Shown: positions 1 through 3,744 of the stretch, piece by piece
Layout of the letters: each line of letters opens with the position of its first letter
How positions within the stretch are numbered: the first letter of the stretch is position 1
Assembly (NCBI GenBank): GCA_002339725.1
Contig: DDKN01000043.1
Location: 1-5,009, forward strand
Direction of reading: 5' to 3'
Length of the DNA stretch: 5,009 bases
Origin: Thiobacillus sp. UBA2597
GTDB lineage: Bacteria; Pseudomonadota; Gammaproteobacteria; Burkholderiales; Thiobacillaceae
Position numbers and translations under genes: made by a program
Notes under the pieces: model-generated
Database searches by the model: none
Told to the model about the DNA's origin: nothing
The model's input: the letters and a program-made list of their open reading frames with translations, nothing else

Positions 1-23
1 TCGTGGCGAAGATTATTGAGTAA
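1..23 (+). CDS. tuf: Elongation factor Tu, C-terminal end (partial)
   Basis: Only the last codons are in the window. Frame 3-23 reads V-A-K-I-I-E-stop, and the two bases before it fit a further valine codon, giving the usual proteobacterial EF-Tu ending VVAKIIE. EF-Tu carries aminoacyl-tRNA to the ribosomal A site as a GTP complex. Its place directly before trpT, secE and nusG matches the tuf copy that heads this cluster in many beta- and gammaproteobacteria (the tufB position in E. coli). The match is short, so the call depends on both the tail motif and the gene order. Confidence 0.88.
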
Positions 24-49
24 CAGCTTGATCTAAAAGGTGTTCGAAG

Positions 50-77
50 CCAAAGCGCCCCGCGTTGGGCGCTTTGG
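50..77 (+). terminator. Perfect 11-bp hairpin after tuf, probable terminator or processing site
   Basis: Positions 50-60 (ccaaagcgccc) are the exact reverse complement of 67-77 (gggcgctttgg), with a 6-base loop at 61-66. The stem starts 27 bases after the tuf stop and ends 12 bases before the tRNA. The following bases, tgtctctg, are only mildly T-rich, so termination may be partial. The stem could equally protect the tuf mRNA 3' end and mark the tRNA off for processing. The stem is seen directly; its function is inferred. Confidence 0.7.
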
Positions 78-89
78 TGTCTCTGCCGC

Positions 90-165
90 AGGGGCATAGC
101 TCAATTGGCAGAGCGTCGGTCTCCAAAACCGAAGGTTGGGGGTTCGATTCCCTCTGCCCCTGCCA
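90..165 (+). tRNA. trpT: tRNA-Trp (anticodon CCA)
   Basis: A full cloverleaf of 76 bases can be drawn. The acceptor stem is 90-96 with 155-161 (AGGGGCA/TGCCCCT). The D stem is 99-102 with 111-114 (GCTC/GAGC). The anticodon stem is 116-120 with 128-132 (TCGGT/ACCGA), with loop CTCCAAA and anticodon CCA at 123-125, which reads UGG. The variable loop is 133-137, and the T stem is 138-142 with 150-154 around the loop TTCGATT. The discriminator is G162 and the 3' CCA (163-165) is encoded. The G discriminator and CCA anticodon are the identity elements known for bacterial TrpRS. It lies between tuf and secE, probably cotranscribed with one or both. Confidence 0.97.
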
Positions 166-212
166 TTATCGAGACGAACAACCAGACAGGGTTGGGCCAG
201 AAACGGGTTTAG

Positions 213-560
213 ATGGCGGATAAGATCAAGTTGTTGATTGCCGGCCTCCTGGTGGTGGCGGGCATTGTGGGATTCTACCTGCTGGCGGACAGCCCGACCG
301 TGGTTCGGGTGCTGGCCGTGCTGGCGGGCGTGGGCCTGGCGTTGGTGGTGGCCTGGTTTACCGAGGCGGGCCGCGCCTTTTTTGGTTTCAGCCGAGAATC
401 GATCGAGGAGGCGCGCAAGGTCGTCTGGCCGACCCGGAAAGAGACCTTGCAGATGACCGGCGTGGTCATCCTGTTCGTGGTGGTCATGGCGCTGTTCCTC
501 TGGCTGGTGGACAGTGTGCTGTTGTGGCTGGTCAAACTGCTGATGGGCAGGGGCAACTGA
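213..560 (+). CDS. secE: Preprotein translocase subunit SecE
   Basis: SecE clamps the two halves of SecY in the inner-membrane SecYEG channel. The product has 115 residues, close to the 127 of E. coli SecE. Three hydrophobic segments are visible at about 6-24, 29-48 and 82-110; the three-span form is typical of beta/gammaproteobacteria, whereas many other bacteria have one span. Before the last span lies the family's conserved amphipathic segment at 60-80, including EARKVVWPTRKET (66-78). The start is firm because a TAG stop (210-212) directly precedes the ATG in frame. The Shine-Dalgarno is weak: only GGG at 205-207 stands at about the right distance. Its TGA stop shares a base with the nusG ATG (TGATG), which points to translational coupling. 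Confidence 0.97.
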   Translation: MADKIKLLIAGLLVVAGIVGFYLLADSPTVVRVLAVLAGVGLALVVAWFTEAGRAFFGFSRESIEEARKVVWPTRKETLQMTGVVILFVVVMALFLWLVDSVLLWLVKLLMGRGN

Positions 561-1093
561 TGGCAAAACAGTGGTATGTGGTGCATGCCTACTCGGGCTT
601 CGAGAAAAGCGTACAGCGTGCGCTGAAGGAGCGGATCGAGCGTGCCGGTATGCAGGATCAGTTCGGCGAGATCATGGTGCCCGTGGAAGAGGTCGTCGAG
701 ATGAAGGGCGGCCAGAAGAGTATCACCGAACGCAAGTTCTATCCCGGCTATGTGCTGGTGCAGATGGAAATGAACGATGCCACTTGGCATCTGGTCAAAA
801 GCACGCCCAAGGTGACCGGCTTCGTCGGTGGCACGCCGAACAAGCCGTCGCCGATCAGCGAAAAAGAGGTCCAGGCCATCCTGCAGCAGATCCAGGAGGG
901 CGTGGAGAAGCCGAAACCCAAGGTCACCTTCGAGGTCGGCGAGATGGTGCGGGTGACGGACGGTCCCTTCACCGACTTCAACGGCACGGTGGAAGAGGTC
1001 AACTACGAGAAAAACAAGTTGCGCGTGTCGGTGACCATTTTCGGTCGGGCAACGCCGGTGGAATTGGAATTCGCCCAGGTCGAGAAGGCCTGA
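560..1093 (+). CDS. nusG: Transcription termination/antitermination factor NusG
   Basis: NusG binds elongating RNA polymerase, suppresses pausing, and through its C-terminal domain contacts Rho or ribosomal protein S10. The product has 177 residues (E. coli 181). The NGN domain covers about 1-118, with the family start KQWYVVHAYSGFE (3-15) and the FYPGYVLV core (60-67). The KOW domain covers about 123-177, with GEMVRVTDGPF (127-137), and ends in the conserved IFGRATPVEL (160-169). F161 in that motif corresponds to the E. coli residue that contacts S10. The start at 560 is preferred over an in-frame ATG at 524 because the family begins at MAKQWY, AGGGG (549-553) sits at Shine-Dalgarno distance, and the 524 start would overlap secE by 37 bases. 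Confidence 0.98.
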   Translation: MAKQWYVVHAYSGFEKSVQRALKERIERAGMQDQFGEIMVPVEEVVEMKGGQKSITERKFYPGYVLVQMEMNDATWHLVKSTPKVTGFVGGTPNKPSPISEKEVQAILQQIQEGVEKPKPKVTFEVGEMVRVTDGPFTDFNGTVEEVNYEKNKLRVSVTIFGRATPVELEFAQVEKA

Positions 1094-1111
1094 GTCTGCG
1101 TGAGCAGACTT
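1092..1111 (+). other. GNRA-capped hairpin on the nusG stop codon
   Basis: Bases 1094-1099 (gtctgc) pair perfectly with 1104-1109 (gcagac) around the tetraloop GTGA, a GNRA loop. The stem can be extended by A1093-T1110 and a G1092-T1111 wobble, so it takes in the last two bases of the nusG stop codon. No T-run follows (tgggctttgc), so it does not look like an intrinsic terminator. It may stabilise the secE-nusG message 3' end or be a processing site. The structure is seen directly; the role is unknown. Confidence 0.5.
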
Positions 1112-1150
1112 GGGCTTTGCGGCGAGCGCCAGAAGGCCTGAGCATGAGGT

Positions 1151-1168
1151 GGCCCGGGTAACCGGGCC
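1151..1168 (+). other. GUAA-capped GC hairpin in the rplK leader
   Basis: Bases 1151-1157 (ggcccgg) and 1162-1168 (ccgggcc) form a perfect 7-bp all-GC stem around GTAA, another GNRA tetraloop. No T-run follows (gattgggg). It directly precedes the candidate L1-binding structure at 1172-1203 and may stack on it or insulate it from upstream sequence. The bases between this hairpin and the one at 1092-1111 show only short weak inverted repeats. Confidence 0.55.
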
Positions 1169-1171
1169 GAT

Positions 1172-1203
1172 TGGGGAGGGACGGCCAGTCCCGTTATGAC
1201 CCG
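1172..1203 (+). promoter_or_regulatory. Candidate ribosomal protein L1 translational operator
   Basis: An inner stem, 1178-1182 (gggac) with 1188-1192 (gtccc), closes a 5-base loop. An outer stem pairs 1173-1175 (ggg) with 1200-1202 (ccc), plus a T1172-G1203 wobble. Between them is an asymmetric internal loop: GA (1176-1177) on the 5' side and GTTATGA (1193-1199) on the 3' side. In E. coli, L1 represses the rplK-rplA message by binding a leader structure that mimics its 23S rRNA site. As I recall it, the rRNA site also has GGGAGG on the 5' strand opposite a longer A-rich loop, which is the pattern here. The structure ends just before the rplK Shine-Dalgarno (GGAG, 1210-1213), so bound protein could block initiation. 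The fold is hand-drawn and the function inferred. Confidence 0.55.
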
Positions 1204-1219
1204 TTTATTGGAGTGAAAC

Positions 1220-1651
1220 ATGGCAAAGAAGATCATCGGCTACATCAAGCTGCAAGTGCCGGCCGGCAAGGCCAACCCCTCGCCGCCGATCGGCCCCGCG
1301 CTGGGTCAGCGCGGCCTCAACATCATGGAATTCTGCAAGGCCTTCAACGCCCAGACCCAGGGCGTCGAGCCGGGTCTGCCGATCCCCGTGGTGATCACCG
1401 CCTATGCGGACAAGTCCTTCACCTTCGTGATGAAGACCCCGCCTGCCACCATTCTCCTGAAGAAGGCGGCCGGCATCGACAAGGGCAGCCCCAAGCCGCA
1501 CACCGACAAGGTGGGCAAGGTGACCCGCGCCCAGCTGGAAGAGATCGCCAAGACCAAGATGCCCGATCTGACCGCTGCGGACATGGATGCCGCCGTGCGC
1601 ACGATCGCCGGCAGCGCCCGCAGCATGGGCCTGAATGTGGAGGGTATGTGA
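1220..1651 (+). CDS. rplK: 50S ribosomal protein L11
   Basis: L11 binds the GTPase-associated region of 23S rRNA at the base of the L10-L12 stalk, takes part in factor-dependent GTP hydrolysis, and is needed for RelA activation in E. coli. The product has 143 residues (E. coli 142). The N-terminal domain carries the conserved VPAGKANPSPPIGPALGQRG (13-32), including the proline pair at 22-23 whose region shapes thiostrepton sensitivity in other bacteria. The C-terminal rRNA-binding domain follows from about residue 73, ending in the family's ARSMG motif near residue 134. GGAG at 1210-1213 is a good Shine-Dalgarno, six bases before the ATG. It is separated from rplA by one base, so the two are very likely coupled and share control by L1. 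Confidence 0.98.
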   Translation: MAKKIIGYIKLQVPAGKANPSPPIGPALGQRGLNIMEFCKAFNAQTQGVEPGLPIPVVITAYADKSFTFVMKTPPATILLKKAAGIDKGSPKPHTDKVGKVTRAQLEEIAKTKMPDLTAADMDAAVRTIAGSARSMGLNVEGM

Positions 1652-1652
1652 C

Positions 1653-2348
1653 ATGGCCAAGCCATCCAAGCGTATGCAGGCCCTCAAGGCCAAGGTGGAC
1701 CGCAACAAGCTCTATGCCGTGGACGAGGCGCTGTCCCTGGTGAAAGAGGCGGCCACCGCCAAGTTTGACGAATCGATCGACGTCGCGGTGAACCTCGGCG
1801 TGGATCCCCGTAAATCCGACCAGGTGGTGCGCGGCTCCGTCGTGATGCCGCGTGGCACCGGCAAGACCGTGCGCGTCGCCGTGTTCGCCCAGGGCGCCGC
1901 GGCCGAAGCGGCCAAGGCGGCCGGTGCCGACATCGTCGGCTTCGATGACCTCGCCGCCGAGGTCAAGGCCGGCAAGCTGGACTTCGACGTGGTCATCGCC
2001 ACCCCGGATGCCATGAAGGTGGTCGGCCAGCTGGGCCAGATCCTCGGTCCGCGCGGCCTGATGCCGAACCCCAAGGTCGGCACCGTGACCCCGAACGTCA
2101 CCGAGGCGGTGAAGAACGCCAAGGCCGGTCAGGTGCAGTACCGCACCGACAAGGCCGGCATCGTCCACGCCACCATCGGCCGCGCTTCGTTCAACGTCGA
2201 TGCCCTGAAGGAAAACCTGGCTGCCCTGGTTGAGGCCCTGAACAAGGCCAAGCCGAGCGGCGCCAAGGGCGTTTACCTGAAGAAGCTGGCCATCTCCTCG
2301 ACCATGGGGGTGGGTGTGCGGGTGGATCAGTCCAGCCTGCAAGGCTAG
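1653..2348 (+). CDS. rplA: 50S ribosomal protein L1
   Basis: L1 forms the mobile L1 stalk of the large subunit, guides deacylated tRNA out of the E site, and in E. coli also represses its own operon's translation. The product has 231 residues (E. coli 234). Domain I comes from the two ends (about 1-67 and 160-231) and domain II from the middle. The signature LGPRGLMPNPKVGTVT is at 131-146, and the conserved C-terminal SSTMGVGVRVD is at 215-225. The start at 1653 is preferred over an in-frame ATG at 1635 inside rplK because the family begins MAKxSKR and GGAGGG (1639-1644) is well spaced for it. As the presumed repressor, it is the likely ligand of the leader structure before rplK. Confidence 0.98.
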   Translation: MAKPSKRMQALKAKVDRNKLYAVDEALSLVKEAATAKFDESIDVAVNLGVDPRKSDQVVRGSVVMPRGTGKTVRVAVFAQGAAAEAAKAAGADIVGFDDLAAEVKAGKLDFDVVIATPDAMKVVGQLGQILGPRGLMPNPKVGTVTPNVTEAVKNAKAGQVQYRTDKAGIVHATIGRASFNVDALKENLAALVEALNKAKPSGAKGVYLKKLAISSTMGVGVRVDQSSLQG

Positions 2349-2362
2349 TTGTGAATTTTGGG

Positions 2363-2390
2363 CTGCCCGCCGCCCGCATGGGGCGGGCAG
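2363..2390 (+). other. GC-rich hairpin just after rplA
   Basis: Bases 2363-2371 (ctgcccgcc) pair perfectly with 2382-2390 (ggcgggcag) over a 10-base loop; a shifted pairing within the same bases is also possible. It begins 15 bases after the rplA stop. The bases that follow (gttgtccaag) contain no T-run, so strong intrinsic termination is unlikely. It sits immediately before the L10 leader core and could act as a stability or processing element for the rplKA message. Confidence 0.5.
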
Positions 2391-2520
2391 GTTGTCCAAG
2401 ACCGTAGATGCCGAAAGGCTTAATTGGAGGATGGCAGGGTTTTCGGGATTCCGATCCCGCAGGCCCGAACCCTGATCCCTGTCTACGCAGACGGCGTCAC
2501 CCGGAACAGGTTTAACGCAA
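2391..2520 (+). promoter_or_regulatory. L10(L12)4 autoregulatory leader before rplJ
   Basis: The strands cgtaga (2403-2408) and tctacg (2482-2487) form a 6-bp helix. They are flanked by AAGAC (2399-2403) and CAGACGG (2488-2494), the purine-rich pattern of the kink-turn in the conserved proteobacterial L10 leader. Inside the helix lie a small GAAA-capped hairpin (2410-2419) followed by the characteristic TTAAT (2420-2424), and a larger arm. The arm pairs caggg (2435-2439) with ccctg (2470-2474) and holds a stem cgggat/atcccg (2444-2449 with 2454-2459) capped by TCCG. In E. coli the L10-L12 complex binds such a leader more than 100 bases upstream of rplJ and shuts down rplJL translation. Its sequence, place and fold all agree; the exact edges are approximate. 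Confidence 0.8.
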
Positions 2521-2549
2521 GTTGCTCCTGAATCAGGTCGCCGTATGGG

Positions 2550-2575
2550 GATGCCAGCCCGTTGGGGCCGGCATC
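2550..2575 (+). promoter_or_regulatory. Strong hairpin ahead of the rplJ ribosome binding site
   Basis: Bases 2550-2555 (gatgcc) pair with 2570-2575 (ggcatc), then after an A2556/C2569 mismatch 2557-2560 (gccc) pair with 2565-2568 (gggc) around the loop GTTG. The stem ends 15 bases before the Shine-Dalgarno at 2591. No T-run follows. Because the L10 leader is far from the rplJ start, a downstream switch element is needed to pass on the repressed state, and this hairpin is a plausible part of it. That role is inference. Confidence 0.5.
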
Positions 2576-2604
2576 GTGTGTGGCTTGTATGGAGGAAGGA
2601 CCTT

Positions 2605-3102
2605 ATGGGTCTCAATCTGGAAGATAAAAAAGCCGTCGTGGCTGAGGTGTCGGCGCAGCTGGCCAACGCCCAGACCGTGGTCCTGGCCGAGTACGCCGGC
2701 ATTCAGGTGCAAGACCTGACTGCCCTGCGCGTCAAGGCCCGGCAGTCTGGCGTTTACCTGCGGGTGCTGAAGAACACCTTGGTGCGCCGCGCCGTGGCGG
2801 ACACCCCGTTCGCGCCGCTGGCCGAGCAAATGACCGGGCCGCTGATCTACAGCATTTCTGCCGATCCGGTGGCCGCGGCCAAGGTGCTGAACGAGTTTGC
2901 CAAGGGCAACGACAAGCTGGTGCTCAAGGTCGGCGCCTATGCCGGCAAGGTGCTCGACAAGGCGGGAGTGCAGGCATTGGCCTCGATCCCCAGTCGCGAA
3001 GAGCTGCTCGCCAGGCTGCTCGGCGTCATGCAGGCGCCGGTGTCCGGTTTTGCCGGTGCCCTGGCCGCCCTGGCCAAGCAGCGCGAAGAAGCCGCGGCTT
3101 AA
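2605..3102 (+). CDS. rplJ: 50S ribosomal protein L10
   Basis: L10 anchors the L7/L12 dimers to 23S rRNA next to L11, forming the flexible stalk that recruits translation GTPases; free L10-L12 is the presumed repressor of this operon. The product has 165 residues, equal to E. coli L10. The N-terminal globular domain shows the family start LNLEDKKAVVAEV (3-15) and the rRNA-binding stretch VYLRVLKNTLVRRA (50-63). The C-terminal helix (about 132-163), which in the family holds the L12 dimers, is alanine- and leucine-rich and ends in KQREEAAA. The start at 2605 is preferred over an in-frame ATG at 2545 because of the family N-terminus and the very strong Shine-Dalgarno GGAGGAAGG (2591-2599). rplL follows after 33 bases. 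Confidence 0.98.
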   Translation: MGLNLEDKKAVVAEVSAQLANAQTVVLAEYAGIQVQDLTALRVKARQSGVYLRVLKNTLVRRAVADTPFAPLAEQMTGPLIYSISADPVAAAKVLNEFAKGNDKLVLKVGAYAGKVLDKAGVQALASIPSREELLARLLGVMQAPVSGFAGALAALAKQREEAAA

Positions 3103-3135
3103 TCGTCACGTATATCTGATTTAGGAGTAATCGAA

Positions 3136-3516
3136 ATGGCTGTTACCAAAGAAGACATCCTGGAAGCCGTAGGCGCCATGACCGTGATGGAACTGAACGA
3201 CCTGGTCAAGGCGTTCGAAGAGAAGTTCGGCGTGTCCGCCGCCGCGATGGCCGTGGCTGCCCCGGCCGGCGGTGCCGCCGCCGGTGCGGCCGCGGCCGAA
3301 GAGAAGACCGAGTTCGACGTGGTGCTGACCAGCGCCGGCGCCAACAAGGTCAACGTCATCAAGGTCGTCCGTGCGGTGACCGGCCTGGGCCTGAAAGAGG
3401 CCAAGGACCTGGTCGACGGCGCGCCCAAGACCATCAAGGAAGGCTGCCCCAAGGCCGAGGCCGAGGATATCAAGAAGCAGCTCACCGAAGCTGGCGCCAC
3501 GGCCGAGATCAAGTAA
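3136..3516 (+). CDS. rplL: 50S ribosomal protein L7/L12
   Basis: L7/L12 is the multicopy stalk protein that recruits EF-Tu, EF-G, IF2 and RF3 to the ribosome. The product has 126 residues (E. coli 121). Residues 1-33 form the dimerisation domain that binds L10. Residues about 36-56 are an Ala/Gly-rich hinge (AAPAGGAAAGAAAAEE, 41-56). Residues 57-126 form the factor-binding C-terminal domain, with the conserved KVNVIKVVRAVTGLGLKEAK at 71-90. TAGGAG (3122-3127) serves as Shine-Dalgarno. As the stalk needs several copies per ribosome, this gene is usually translated more than rplJ, in keeping with its own good ribosome binding site. A cysteine at 104 is a small oddity compared with E. coli L12, which has none. 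Confidence 0.98.
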   Translation: MAVTKEDILEAVGAMTVMELNDLVKAFEEKFGVSAAAMAVAAPAGGAAAGAAAAEEKTEFDVVLTSAGANKVNVIKVVRAVTGLGLKEAKDLVDGAPKTIKEGCPKAEAEDIKKQLTEAGATAEIK

Positions 3517-3548
3517 TTTCGGCGTGCGCCGGGCATGCCGGTGTTCGT

Positions 3549-3604
3549 GGCTGGCGGACCCAGACCTGCCTCAGGCAGGGCTGGCCCGCCGGCCTTTTGG
3601 TTTT
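3549..3604 (+). terminator. Terminator-like attenuator between rplL and rpoB
   Basis: A long hairpin covers 3549-3594. The outer stem of 9 bp pairs 3549-3557 (ggctggcgg) with 3586-3594 (ccgccggcc), with one T-G wobble. A small internal loop follows, then ccag/ctgg (3560-3563 with 3581-3584), an A/G mismatch, and cctgcc/ggcagg (3565-3570 with 3574-3579) around the loop TCA. TTTTGGTTTT follows at 3595-3604. This is an intrinsic terminator in form, but the T-run is broken by GG. In E. coli an attenuator between rplL and rpoB ends most transcripts and lets a minority through to rpoBC; this structure is at the same place. Partial activity is inferred. Confidence 0.8.
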
Positions 3605-3611
3605 GAAAAAA

Positions 3612-3694
3612 CCTGCGCATCGTCAGGGAAAGCAGAAGCCAGATGAAAGAAGCCGCGTCGCACGAGTTCTTCTCTCACCTGTCTTTTGTGCAGG
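3612..3694 (+). other. Long-range stem, possible RNase III processing site
   Basis: Bases 3612-3619 (cctgcgca) pair with 3687-3694 (tgtgcagg), 8 bp with one G-T wobble. Inside, cagg/cctg (3624-3627 with 3678-3681) and aagaa/ttctt (3647-3651 with 3667-3671) could continue the arm. In E. coli an RNase III cleavage site lies between the rplL-rpoB attenuator and rpoB, so the position fits. The stem is interrupted and hand-drawn, so the call is tentative. The rest of the spacer up to 3730 shows only a small ggaaa/tttcc inverted repeat (3693-3697 with 3705-3709). Confidence 0.35.
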
Positions 3695-3744
3695 AAACGA
3701 TCGATTTCCGTTCCTTGATCGCCTTCTCCTGATAAGGGGTCGCC

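Noticed and set aside
524..559. Upstream in-frame ATG for nusG
   Set aside because: It would add 12 residues foreign to the family inside secE; the start at 560 has a Shine-Dalgarno and the conserved N-terminus.
1171..1200. Possible rplK promoter (TTGGGG at 1171, TATGAC at 1195)
   Set aside because: Both boxes are poor matches, and the start would fall almost on the Shine-Dalgarno, leaving no leader. The bases are better explained by the L1-operator fold.
2545..2604. Upstream in-frame ATG for rplJ
   Set aside because: The added 20 residues are Arg/Trp-rich and encoded by the leader hairpin; the start at 2605 has a very strong Shine-Dalgarno and gives the standard 165-residue protein.
1419..2702. 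Open frame of about 427 codons on the minus strand across rplK, rplA and the rplJ leader
   Set aside because: It is antisense to two certain ribosomal protein genes and a structured leader, and its translation is low-complexity His/Gly/Arg-rich, as expected of a codon-bias shadow.
3714..3737. Possible rpoB promoter (TTGATC at 3714 with GATAAG at 3731)
   Set aside because: The spacing of 11 bases is too short for a sigma-70 promoter, and GATAAGGGG is better read as the Shine-Dalgarno region.
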